Source of the DNA: Chitinophagaceae bacterium
GTDB lineage: Bacteria > Bacteroidota > Bacteroidia > Chitinophagales > Chitinophagaceae
Direction of reading: 5' to 3'
Length of the DNA stretch: 64,000 nucleotides
Assembly (NCBI GenBank): GCA_016786845.1
Contig: JAEUVB010000015.1
Location: forward strand, 310,001-374,000
Shown: positions 44,711-53,132 of the stretch, one piece after another
Numbering within the stretch: the first letter of the stretch is position 1
Layout: every line of letters begins with the position of its first letter
Program-made: the position numbers and the translations under genes
Notes under the pieces: model-generated
Database searches by the model: none
What the model was told of the DNA's origin: nothing
Seen by the model: only the letters and a program-made list of their open reading frames with translations

Positions 44711-46387
44711 CTATGGATGCGGACTGACGGCCTCCCGACTTTGAGTATCCAAAATTGTGGATTTTGATTTCCCGTCATACTGTATCATCAAGATCTGAGA
44801 TTGCCGCTCTATACGATTTTCCCGCATGAAACAGGCATAGTCAAAATCGACGGGTAAAAACATGAAGCGATAACGATGATGATCGAGTTGGTATCGGGCG
44901 ATGAGGGCCTGTTCCTCTGCACGACTCAATCCATGGTCGAAGAGTTTGCCCGGCTTCACGCGGTGTTGCAAATAATCGTCGAGGGCAATAAACTGTTGCA
45001 GCATCTTGTCGTCCGGATAGGTCTTCAGTGCATAGCCCGACAAAAGCGTATAGATATCTTTCAGGGTATACTGATGGAGATCACTATGCTGTTGGAAATA
45101 TTTTCCAAGGCCCATTAAGAAATCGAAGATGCTGTATTGAAGGGTCACATATCGTAGGGTGTGGGTCGCCCGTTTTTTATTCCAATAGATTTCGAGGGCA
45201 TGCTCGAGCAAGAGGATGTCGTCGAGTTGTGCGGCCGATAAGTAATTGGAAGAAATAATTTGGTAGGGCGCTACAGGGTCATAGATATATCCGTGCTGTT
45301 CGACCTTATCGCGCATGGGCGTACCGCGCAGGAATTTCAGAAACCCTAATTGAAGTTCGGGTGCAAATATTTTAAAGACTTCCTCAAAGCTGTATCGGAT
45401 ATCTTCCCAGTAATCGAGGGGCAGACCTACAATCAAATCGAGGTGCATTTCTACTTTATGATCGAGCGAACGAATCACATCGCGGGTCTTCTCGAAATTT
45501 TGTTTGCGGCTGACTTCAAGGTTGGCCAATTGATTGACGGTTTGAATACCAATTTCAAAACGTAATAGTCCGGGTGGAATATGTTCATCAATATAGCGCA
45601 CTATATCGGGGTGAACGATGTCGGCAGTAATTTCAAACTGAAAGACATTTTCTGCACGATGATGTTCGAGGATAAAACTGAACATATCGATGGTGAAATC
45701 TTTTTTGATATTGAAGGTGCGGTCCAGAAACTTGATCACCCTGCCGTTTTGCATCAGGTAGAGCAGATTGCTCTTGAGGGTGTCGATGGGCAGGTAACGC
45801 ACTTTATTGTCGAGGCTCGCCAAACAAAATTCGCATTTGTAGGGGCAGCCTCTGGACGTTTCGATATACAATACTTTATTTCTCAGATCGGCAGGATCAT
45901 CATATTGATAAGGGTTTCTTCCGGCATAACGATTGAGGTCGAAGGTTTCTGTTTTCGGATTATACATCACTACGCCATTCACCTTGCGCACGAGAGAAGG
46001 TACGCTGTCCAGGTTGGGATAATGTTTCAGAAATTGTTCGAAGGGGATTTCACCTTCACCCGTAATAATAAAATCGACCTCATCGCGGGCTATGAATTCT
46101 TGCCATTCGTAACTGACTTCCGGTCCGCCCAATAATATTTTGCACTCAGGATTTCTAGATTTTATTTTTCGAATCACCGAAAGCGTTTGAGTGATATTCC
46201 AGATATAGCAACTGAAGGCCACGATATCATAGGCGGCACAATGATCAGCAATGCCATCTTGGTCTTCCTTGATAGTAAACTCTTTCCAATCAAGATTGCC
46301 CTGCTCGTGATTTAGATCATAGAGCAAACGCACCGCCAGATTGAGGTGGATGTATTTGGCATTCAAGGTGGTGAGGAGTACACGCAT
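44711..46387 (-). CDS. B12-binding-domain radical SAM protein (DUF4080-like)
   Basis: A 558-aa protein. Residues about 1-130 form a cobalamin-binding-type Rossmann domain (MRVLLTTLNAKYIHLNLAVR, ILLGGPEVSY). The radical SAM motif reads ETSRGCPYKCEFCLASLD near residue 178, a normal CxxxCxxC set. A helical C-terminal domain of about 200 residues follows, as in DUF4080 proteins. The substrate is unknown. A minus-strand -7 element lies nine bases upstream. A second radical SAM gene lies 48 bp upstream on the same strand. Confidence 0.84.
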   Translation of the reverse strand: MRVLLTTLNAKYIHLNLAVRLLYDLNHEQGNLDWKEFTIKEDQDGIADHCAAYDIVAFSCYIWNITQTLSVIRKIKSRNPECKILLGGPEVSYEWQEFIARDEVDFIITGEGEIPFEQFLKHYPNLDSVPSLVRKVNGVVMYNPKTETFDLNRYAGRNPYQYDDPADLRNKVLYIETSRGCPYKCEFCLASLDNKVRYLPIDTLKSNLLYLMQNGRVIKFLDRTFNIKKDFTIDMFSFILEHHRAENVFQFEITADIVHPDIVRYIDEHIPPGLLRFEIGIQTVNQLANLEVSRKQNFEKTRDVIRSLDHKVEMHLDLIVGLPLDYWEDIRYSFEEVFKIFAPELQLGFLKFLRGTPMRDKVEQHGYIYDPVAPYQIISSNYLSAAQLDDILLLEHALEIYWNKKRATHTLRYVTLQYSIFDFLMGLGKYFQQHSDLHQYTLKDIYTLLSGYALKTYPDDKMLQQFIALDDYLQHRVKPGKLFDHGLSRAEEQALIARYQLDHHRYRFMFLPVDFDYACFMRENRIERQSQILMIQYDGKSKSTILDTQSREAVSPHP

Positions 46388-46395
46388 GGAGCCGA

Positions 46396-46403
46396 CAAAG
46401 ATA
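46396..46403 (-). promoter_or_regulatory. -7 element of the radical SAM gene
   Basis: TATCTTTG on the minus strand (46403 to 46396), 8 bp from the ATG. This spacing implies an almost leaderless mRNA. Confidence 0.5.
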
Positions 46404-46435
46404 AGGGTGTGAAGGGATAAGCAGTTCGGATAATC

Positions 46436-48631
46436 CTAAACCACAAGTAATCCTGTTTTGTATAGGGTGTTCATGGGTTTATTGTCCCAGAATATTTCAA
46501 AATCGTCAAGACCTGATTGTGTGTAATCCTCCTGAAGTTGCTGCATGGTTATGGGCGTTTGGAAATCGCTCAGGGTATTAAATATTTTTAAGAGCCATAT
46601 ACCTTGTTCAGCAGGCAAACTGATCTCTGTAGTTTTTTGCAAGGAAGCCAATTTGATTTTCATCATCTCACGCTGACGACCTTTCTTAGATTGAACAAAA
46701 GATTCATGTTGCAAAACTTTGCCGATCCAGATTACCCGGGAATTAGGCTTGTATTGGGCTAGTTTTTCTTCCTGTAAAATGTTCAGGATATGTTCTTTGG
46801 CTATGGATGTTTTCGGAATGGAAAAATCAAACCAGGTCGACAAGGGTTCATCGAGTCCAAGACCTTGCATGTAATTGAACAATGACTTTTTAAGTCCGGG
46901 TCCAAAGCGTTCATGATCGCCACCGGTAGGATCGGTATGCGGTAAATCATTGTTGGCAAAGGTGCCGATGGTCGGATTCAGATTTTTGACTTTATATTTC
47001 TCCGGAGCGAGTCCGACCGGACTATGTGCAGTCATGGTAAACAAATGCCAGAAAGCGGATTGTAAGACGCCGGCTTTAAAGAGTTGCCTCACCATCTCGA
47101 GCGAGTCTATGGTTTCTTGTGCCGTTTGTGTGGGAAAGCCATACATCAAATAAGCATGCACCATGATGGAAGCTTCGGTAAAATATTTCGTTACCTCGGC
47201 TACTTGTGAAACCGTGATGCCTTTATCAATGAGCGCAAGTAAGCGGTCTGATGCTACTTCGAGTCCGCCGGAAACCGCAATGCATCCTGAGGCTTTCAGC
47301 AATTGACACAGATCGCGGGTGAAACTTTTTTCGAATCGAATATTGGTCCACCAGCTTACCTGTAATTTCCGTTGTAATATTTCCAACGCGAGGGCTTTCA
47401 TGAGGGAAGGCGGTGCAGCTTCGTCTACAAAATGAAAATGGTTGTGTCCGGTTTGCGCGATGATGGTTTCCATGCGATCGCAGAGCAAGTTAGCGGCTAC
47501 CGGTTCATAGCGTTGTATGTAATCGAGGGAGATATCGCAAAAGGTACACTTACCCCAATAGCAACCGTGGGCCATGGTAAGCTTATTCCATTGCCCGTCG
47601 CTCCACAAGGAATGCATGGGATTGGCAATTTCAATGGCATGAATATAATCTTTGAGCAGAAGATCGGAATAATCGGGTGTGCCGGTTTCCGATTGTTTAT
47701 AATCACGGATCAGAGATCCATTTTGATAGACCACTTGACCTTCTTCCAACATAAAGGTTCGCTTGAGTTGTTGAGCGGGAAGCTCACCCTGAAGATGTTT
47801 GATCAGTTGTTCGATGGGTGCTTCTCCATCATCGAGGGTAATGAAGTGGAAAAATTCGAACACCCTTGGGTCGCTGAGAGACCGGAGTTCAGTATTTGGA
47901 AATCCGCCGCCTATAACAACGGGCAGATTCGGAAAATGAGATCGGATATATTGAGCACAGCGAAAGGCGGTATAAAGATTGCCAGGAAAGGGTACCGAGA
48001 AAGCCACCAAAGAAGGCTGTTGATGTTGTATTTGTTGATGAAGCAGCTTCAACATGATCTCATCGGTAAAGGAAGGATCTTGTTGGAGTTCATGATAGAG
48101 TTCATCAAAGGAATTAGCCGATCGGCCTAGGTGTTCAGCATAACGGCTAAAGCCAAAGTGCGGATCAATGGTTTCCTGTATCAGGTCGCTGAGGTCTTCG
48201 AGAAAGAGTGTTGCGAGATGCTTTGCTTTATCATGAAGTCCCATATTGCCGAAGGCCCAATGCAGATCGTCGGTCTGTGCAAATCGGGAAGCTTCGGGCA
48301 GATAGTTACGGGTGCAAATTTTTCTGGCGAGCAGATTGTTTTTGCCTTGGAGAAAACGGATAACATCATCGATACATTCCAAATAGGATTCACGCAAGCT
48401 AGAGATTCGATGCGCATTCTCAGACAGGTCGGTATGATCAAGATCGATCTGTTGAAATGCATGTTGTAATCCTTGAGTTGAAAATATTTGCAGGATCACT
48501 TCAATGCCTAAATCTGATTGAAAGGAAGGAATGCATTTGGTATTTAAAAAACCTTTGAGATAAGCCGTTGCCGGGTAGGGCGTATTCAGTTGGGTGAAGG
48601 GCGGCGTAATCAGTAGGACTTTTGAGCTCAA
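46436..48631 (-). CDS. Large B12-type radical SAM protein with unusual cysteine spacing
   Basis: A 731-aa protein. The N-terminal 300 residues include a B12-binding-like domain (VLLITPPFTQLNTPYPATAY and VVIGGGFPNTELR). The cluster motif is HGCYWGKCTFCDIS, in which the cysteines are spaced C-x4-C-x2-C instead of the common C-x3-C-x2-C; I confirmed this on the DNA near 47540. The rest shows the TIM-barrel strands (VSGGLEVASDRLLALIDKG, HAYLMYGFPTQTAQET). The C-terminal 200 residues match nothing I know. It is cotranscribed or nearly so with the DUF4080-like gene. Substrate unknown. Confidence 0.8.
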   Translation of the reverse strand: MSSKVLLITPPFTQLNTPYPATAYLKGFLNTKCIPSFQSDLGIEVILQIFSTQGLQHAFQQIDLDHTDLSENAHRISSLRESYLECIDDVIRFLQGKNNLLARKICTRNYLPEASRFAQTDDLHWAFGNMGLHDKAKHLATLFLEDLSDLIQETIDPHFGFSRYAEHLGRSANSFDELYHELQQDPSFTDEIMLKLLHQQIQHQQPSLVAFSVPFPGNLYTAFRCAQYIRSHFPNLPVVIGGGFPNTELRSLSDPRVFEFFHFITLDDGEAPIEQLIKHLQGELPAQQLKRTFMLEEGQVVYQNGSLIRDYKQSETGTPDYSDLLLKDYIHAIEIANPMHSLWSDGQWNKLTMAHGCYWGKCTFCDISLDYIQRYEPVAANLLCDRMETIIAQTGHNHFHFVDEAAPPSLMKALALEILQRKLQVSWWTNIRFEKSFTRDLCQLLKASGCIAVSGGLEVASDRLLALIDKGITVSQVAEVTKYFTEASIMVHAYLMYGFPTQTAQETIDSLEMVRQLFKAGVLQSAFWHLFTMTAHSPVGLAPEKYKVKNLNPTIGTFANNDLPHTDPTGGDHERFGPGLKKSLFNYMQGLGLDEPLSTWFDFSIPKTSIAKEHILNILQEEKLAQYKPNSRVIWIGKVLQHESFVQSKKGRQREMMKIKLASLQKTTEISLPAEQGIWLLKIFNTLSDFQTPITMQQLQEDYTQSGLDDFEIFWDNKPMNTLYKTGLLVV

Positions 48632-48962
48632 GACAAAATATTTATAAGCGTAAAAGTAGGAATTTAAGTTTCTTTCCTTCTATAAAAAATACAAGGCGTC
48701 GTCAATAGTTCAGGGGCGAGCATCAGGCCATTGAATTGAGATGAATGCAAGATGATGCACAAGTTTGTGCACTTGTACCATCATAGTCATGATTGCTCTA
48801 CATCCCTCATGGGTAAAGTATGATCAATATCTTGAACAGAATCCGAATATCATCTGCGTTCATGTTGAAATTGTTACTTTAACAAATCCACTCTTGCAAA
48901 CGCCAAAGAATAAAAATACATTTGTTTTATAAAAATAATTTCTAACTACAAAAACAAATCAC
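48632..48962. other. Gene-free stretch with a long inverted repeat
   Basis: A 331-bp divergent intergenic region. An inverted repeat at about 48751-48786 pairs GATGATG...ACAAG with CTTGT...CCATCAT, and inside it GCACAA-GT-TTGTGC is a perfect 14-mer palindrome. It may be a regulator site or a structured leader. No gene is seen. The downstream promoter for the DUF1761 gene is not obvious. Confidence 0.5.
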
Positions 48963-49463
48963 ATGGAAATCAATTGGCTTATTGTAGCATCCGCTGCACT
49001 CATCCCCCTCATCGTTGGATTTATCTGGTATCACCCTGCCGTATTTGGCAAGGCCTGGATGAAGGCTGCCGGTGTACCCGAAGACGCGGCTAAAGGCGCA
49101 AATATGGCGCTCATTTTTGGTTTGACTATTCTCTTTGGATTGATGGCTACCATACCTCTGATGTCTTTAAGCATTCATCAAATGGGATTTATGTCGATAT
49201 TTGCTGATGAGCCTTCGGTGAAAGATGCTGCTTCTCCGATAGGAAAATACTTCAACGACTTCTTCGCACAGTATGGTCATAAATTCAGAACCTTCAAACA
49301 TGGGATGTTGCACGGAGTATTGGCCGGATTATTTTTAGGCGTTCCGATCATGGGTACAAATGCGCTGTTTGAGCGCAAAGGATTTAAATATATTGCTATC
49401 AATGCAGGATATTGGATGCTGACTTTGGGATTGATGGCCGGTGTGATTTGCGGATTCGCATAA
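48963..49463 (+). CDS. DUF1761 family membrane protein
   Basis: A 166-aa protein with four membrane helices. The start MEINWLIVASAALIPLIVGFIWYHPAVFGKAWMK is the DUF1761 N-terminal signature, and KHGMLHGVLAGLFLGVPIMGTN near residue 104 also fits. The function of the family is unknown. It is followed by the dispersed repeat and a terminator. Confidence 0.85.
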   Translation: MEINWLIVASAALIPLIVGFIWYHPAVFGKAWMKAAGVPEDAAKGANMALIFGLTILFGLMATIPLMSLSIHQMGFMSIFADEPSVKDAASPIGKYFNDFFAQYGHKFRTFKHGMLHGVLAGLFLGVPIMGTNALFERKGFKYIAINAGYWMLTLGLMAGVICGFA

Positions 49464-49498
49464 ACCAATTGCCTCTACTCTCGTGGCGTAACGTATGC

Positions 49499-49590
49499 GT
49501 GAGGGATAGAGCGTATAGCCCGCAGCGACGACGCAGGCGGCCCCGAGGCCAAGCACGCGGCGGGCGTGAGGACTATAAGCGATAGCCCGG
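49499..49590 (+). repeat. Dispersed repeat, copy 2
   Basis: GTGAGGGATAGAGCGTA... (hairpin at 49503-49521), then the core GCAGCGACGACGCAGG (49522-49537), a variable GC-rich spacer, and GGACTATAAGCGATAGCCC (49570-49588). It is the reverse complement of 17889-17954 with a longer spacer. It sits after the DUF1761 gene, ahead of a bidirectional terminator. Confidence 0.8.
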
Positions 49591-49636
49591 CCCGCAGGGC
49601 ACGCCCAAAAGAAAATCCTATAATGTACTATAAAAT

Positions 49637-49666
49637 AAAAAGGCTGTCCAAACGGGCAGCCTTTTT
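49637..49666. terminator. Bidirectional terminator
   Basis: Perfect 10-bp stem AAAAAGGCTG (49637-49646), CAGCCTTTTT (49657-49666), with a 10-base loop. A and T runs on both sides serve the DUF1761 gene and the convergent gene at 49687-51861. Confidence 0.93.
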
Positions 49667-49686
49667 CATTGCTTAAGTCAGAATAT

Positions 49687-51861
49687 TTATAAAGTATTTT
49701 CAGCCATTTGAATTTTGAATGCTTTTAAAAACAAGGCACCCATATTTTTATGTGGCGGTACATAGTCGTTAAATTTATCGATCAATGCCGGTGTTTTCAT
49801 CAGTCCGCCCACCTCAGTCCACAGGTCTATCCAATTGATGTCTTTGCCGGCCAGTAAACGCGTATTCACAGATTTTAAAATCGGATCAGTAACCAGCATG
49901 GTGCCAGTTTGTTTGCTGGAGATGATATGTGCATCTTCGGAATAGCCGAGTATCGTAGACAAGTTATGGTATCCTCCACAAGAGCCCAGGATGATGATTT
50001 TATTTTCAGGTTTGAGATACTTTAATGTTGTCGGTAAATGATAACTATGTCCACGGTGAATGATGATGGATGGATGAATTTTTTGATCTTCAAGATATTT
50101 CACGAGTAATTTTTGTGCTTCTTCATCTTTAGGTTCATCCAATGGAAGATTTGCATATAGTTCCACAGGGCTTCCTAAGATGGAGGTGAGCTTCATCCAG
50201 TTTTCATTTTTTTCAATTTTCCAATCGGTGGCTTTATAATTGGAGAGGAAGCTGTTGAAGGAAGATTTGCCATCCTCATCGCCATAGAAGAAGATTTGTT
50301 GGATCACTTTGCCGCCGGTGTCGGTAAGATTCTTGTACGGCACAAATGAGATGGGAGGAATTTTCAATTGCGCCTGAAGATCATCGCTGGTTTCTTCCGG
50401 ATTAATGATGGAAGTGCAGAGCGTATGCAAGAGAAAATAGATGATCAGGCCGCGTTTATTATTGTCTGTGTAGGTACGCTCGTAATCTTTTTTGACTTCA
50501 TTGAGCAGGTATTCGAGCAACACCGGGTCGTCGATACTGCCGAAGGCATCGGCTACATCTACAGCATCTTCGATATCGGTGTCTTTATTTTTATCGATAT
50601 CATGTACGAAGGTGGCCATGAGGGTATTGCGGTTTGGCTCGTCGATGGTTTTGAGGTATTCATCCAGTTTATTATAGCCGGCACACATGCGGATAAAGGT
50701 TCTGAATTTATCCATGTTGAGGTCAGTCAGAAATTGATCGCCTTTAACGGGTGCCATTTTTGCCAGCATGCGATTGAAGGTGCCGACAAAAGTGCTGGTA
50801 TAAATTTCATCACTGCAAAGCACCATCAGGAAATACATTTCGGAGGCAGTAAGAGGTTCTACACATTTAAATCTAACAGGGTCTTGGGCATCATGAAGCT
50901 CGTTCATGGTGCGTACATATTCCAGGGCCATTTGTTTGGATTCGCGATCGAGAATTTTTTTAGTGAGACTTTGTTGTTTCAGTCTTTGCTGTATCAGGCT
51001 GCGATAGTATGAGGCATTGTCTTGGGTAGCGGCATTGACCTCGGCCATACTCATGGCATTGTTTTTCAAATCTTCCACATACACAATAGCCCTGAGCGGG
51101 GTAGTGGCCTTGTCTGCGATATTCACGATGGTCTTCACGAGAGGGTCTTTGCAACGACGAACAATATAGCGTTCACGTGCGGTGCTGGTTGCGTATGTGA
51201 GAATTAAATTTGGCTGTTTGGTGGCGAGATAGGCCATCATCAATTCGGCGGCTTCCATGTCGGCATATTCGTTGAAGCGACTTTGCATTTCTTCAGGATA
51301 GCGTTGTACCATATTTAAATACACGGTGGATACGGCTACGCGATCTTCTTTAAACATATGCATATTGCCGTATATAGCCCGGCTGAAATTTCCATTGATA
51401 AAATCAACTAAGTTTTCATTGTTATACTGTTTCTTTAAAATCACAAAAAAAGATTCCATCAAATCAGTATAATACTTTGCTTCAGGTTTGCCGTTTTGCA
51501 AATCATAGACAAAGGCTTTCAAGTTAGTTTCGAGTAATTGTAGGTTTTTGATTTTGCCATAATGATCCAGTGGCAAATTTTCTATCACAGACTGATACTG
51601 ATCCGTTTTACGCAGGATGGCATCCGTAAAATAATCCGTATCCAATCTGCGCCCGTTCACGTCCACCCGACCATCTTGTTTGTGGTCGAAATCATCGGCT
51701 GTCTTTTGAAGCTTGTCGATCTTATCGTGCCACAACTGCCGGTTGATCGGTACAGGTGTCCAAATTTCGGTGGAGGTCCAAGGATCTTTTTTCTGATCTT
51801 TTTGTGCGGTAGCATGCAAGCCAAACAGGGTAGATGCCAGCAGTAAAAAACAATACTTCAT
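49687..51861 (-). CDS. Secreted protein with clan-CD (caspase-like) C-terminal region
   Basis: A 724-aa exported protein with signal peptide (MKYCFLLLASTLFGLHATAQ). Residues about 30-500 are mainly helical with no recognised family. Near residue 600 the pattern changes: a hydrophobic strand leads into IIIHRGHSYH, and about 25 residues later a second hydrophobic strand leads into IIILGSCGGY. A His followed by Gly, then a Cys after a hydrophobic strand, is the layout of clan CD cysteine peptidases (caspase, gingipain, clostripain, CHAT, separase). No function has been assigned to this protein as far as I know; protease activity is inference. A -7 element lies at 51881. Confidence 0.78.
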   Translation of the reverse strand: MKYCFLLLASTLFGLHATAQKDQKKDPWTSTEIWTPVPINRQLWHDKIDKLQKTADDFDHKQDGRVDVNGRRLDTDYFTDAILRKTDQYQSVIENLPLDHYGKIKNLQLLETNLKAFVYDLQNGKPEAKYYTDLMESFFVILKKQYNNENLVDFINGNFSRAIYGNMHMFKEDRVAVSTVYLNMVQRYPEEMQSRFNEYADMEAAELMMAYLATKQPNLILTYATSTARERYIVRRCKDPLVKTIVNIADKATTPLRAIVYVEDLKNNAMSMAEVNAATQDNASYYRSLIQQRLKQQSLTKKILDRESKQMALEYVRTMNELHDAQDPVRFKCVEPLTASEMYFLMVLCSDEIYTSTFVGTFNRMLAKMAPVKGDQFLTDLNMDKFRTFIRMCAGYNKLDEYLKTIDEPNRNTLMATFVHDIDKNKDTDIEDAVDVADAFGSIDDPVLLEYLLNEVKKDYERTYTDNNKRGLIIYFLLHTLCTSIINPEETSDDLQAQLKIPPISFVPYKNLTDTGGKVIQQIFFYGDEDGKSSFNSFLSNYKATDWKIEKNENWMKLTSILGSPVELYANLPLDEPKDEEAQKLLVKYLEDQKIHPSIIIHRGHSYHLPTTLKYLKPENKIIILGSCGGYHNLSTILGYSEDAHIISSKQTGTMLVTDPILKSVNTRLLAGKDINWIDLWTEVGGLMKTPALIDKFNDYVPPHKNMGALFLKAFKIQMAENTL

Positions 51862-51880
51862 ATATATACTGGGGTAGACA

Positions 51881-51888
51881 CAAATGTA
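51881..51888 (-). promoter_or_regulatory. -7 element of the caspase-like secreted protein
   Basis: TACATTTG on the minus strand (51888 to 51881), 19 bp before the ATG. It matches TAnnTTTG exactly. Confidence 0.55.
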
Positions 51889-52017
51889 ATTCTAAAAAGA
51901 AGAATAGGAAACAACCTTTAGGATAGATTAACACCCCAAGAGATGAAGCGGCTGAATCGGTATACGAAGCGGAATAAATAGGCGCACTGAGTGCAAAGGA
52001 GTGGTTGCTGCCAGATA

Positions 52018-53088
52018 TTAAGCAGCTTGTCCAACTCTTTTCAAAAAACTGAAATGGGAGACCAGGGCATTTCCAAAAGTAGGGAAGGCGTGGTAGGTAA
52101 TTTTCATTTCGCGGCAAGTGTCCCGAACGATCTTGCTGATTTCTGGGTAATGAACATGGGAGATTTTCGGATAGAGGTGGTGTTCCACCTGATAATTGAG
52201 GCCACCTACTAACCAGGAAATGATTTTATTGCCCATGGCAAAATTGGCGGTGGTATTTACCTGATGCAGCGCCCACTCGTTTTCTATTTTGTCTTTTTCG
52301 TTGGGAATGGGGAAATCTATATCTTCCACCACATGGGCCATCTGAAAGACTAATGCCAGTGTAAGACCCAAAACCGCATGCATAATAAAGAAGCCTAAAA
52401 GGGTCCACCAAAATCCGAAAATGAATGCCGGAATGATAAAGAACAATGTGAAGTTTAAAATTTTGCCAAACCAGAATTCAATATGGTCGCTGGTTTTCAT
52501 GGTACGAATCTCCATATTGTTGATTTTTTTTGTGGCCAGTTTGTAATAGTCATCAAAAAGAATCCAGTTGAACGTGGTGAAAAAATAGAGGGGTACAGAA
52601 TAAATGTGTTGGTATTTATGCCACCATTTATGTCCCTGAGCAGGGCTCAGGCGAAACATGGGGTACTTGGCAATATCATCATCGAAACCATCGATATTGG
52701 TATAGGTATGATGGAGGATATTGTGTTTGATTTTCCAGAAAAAGGTGCTGCCACCCATGAGGTCACCTCCGATAAAGGCGATAATATTGTTCACCTTGCT
52801 ATTGCTGCTGTAGCTTCCATGTGCAGCATCATGCATGACATTGAACCCGATGGTCGCCTGAATGAACCCAACTAGTCCGCATAATGCAAGCTTGAGCAGG
52901 CCCGGCAGTGGTGCAAACAGGATAAGGCCCCAAACGGTAAAAAGACTGATAAGTAAGATGATGGTTTTGCTCCACAGCTTCCAATTGCCTCTTTGGGCGA
53001 TATGGTTGTTGGAAAAATAAGATTCAATCCTTTCGTCCAGTAAATTTTTGAACGGGCGGGGATTATTGGTGAAAGTAACTTTTGACAT
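52018..53088 (-). CDS. Membrane fatty acid desaturase
   Basis: A 356-aa di-iron desaturase acting on acyl-CoA or phospholipid acyl chains in the membrane. All three histidine boxes are present: HDAAHGS near residue 87, HNILHHT near 122, and QVEHHLYP near 304. The Q in the third box (QVEHH) is the mark of front-end-type desaturases. Four hydrophobic spans occur (about 44-68, 70-90, 212-240). It probably adjusts membrane fluidity. A GACCTTTG near-match lies about 14 bp upstream, an imperfect -7 element. Confidence 0.9.
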   Translation of the reverse strand: MSKVTFTNNPRPFKNLLDERIESYFSNNHIAQRGNWKLWSKTIILLISLFTVWGLILFAPLPGLLKLALCGLVGFIQATIGFNVMHDAAHGSYSSNSKVNNIIAFIGGDLMGGSTFFWKIKHNILHHTYTNIDGFDDDIAKYPMFRLSPAQGHKWWHKYQHIYSVPLYFFTTFNWILFDDYYKLATKKINNMEIRTMKTSDHIEFWFGKILNFTLFFIIPAFIFGFWWTLLGFFIMHAVLGLTLALVFQMAHVVEDIDFPIPNEKDKIENEWALHQVNTTANFAMGNKIISWLVGGLNYQVEHHLYPKISHVHYPEISKIVRDTCREMKITYHAFPTFGNALVSHFSFLKRVGQAA

Positions 53089-53132
53089 GGTAATTGAAGT
53101 GGCGCAAAGGTCGTGTATAAAAATCGTTTTTG

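Noticed and set aside
47432..48130. Plus-strand frame of 232 codons inside the large radical SAM gene
   Set aside because: Shadow of a gene with clear cluster motifs; no signal, domain or promoter of its own.
50368..51012. Plus-strand frame of 214 codons inside the caspase-like gene
   Set aside because: Antisense shadow without recognisable domain; the minus-strand gene has signal peptide and promoter.
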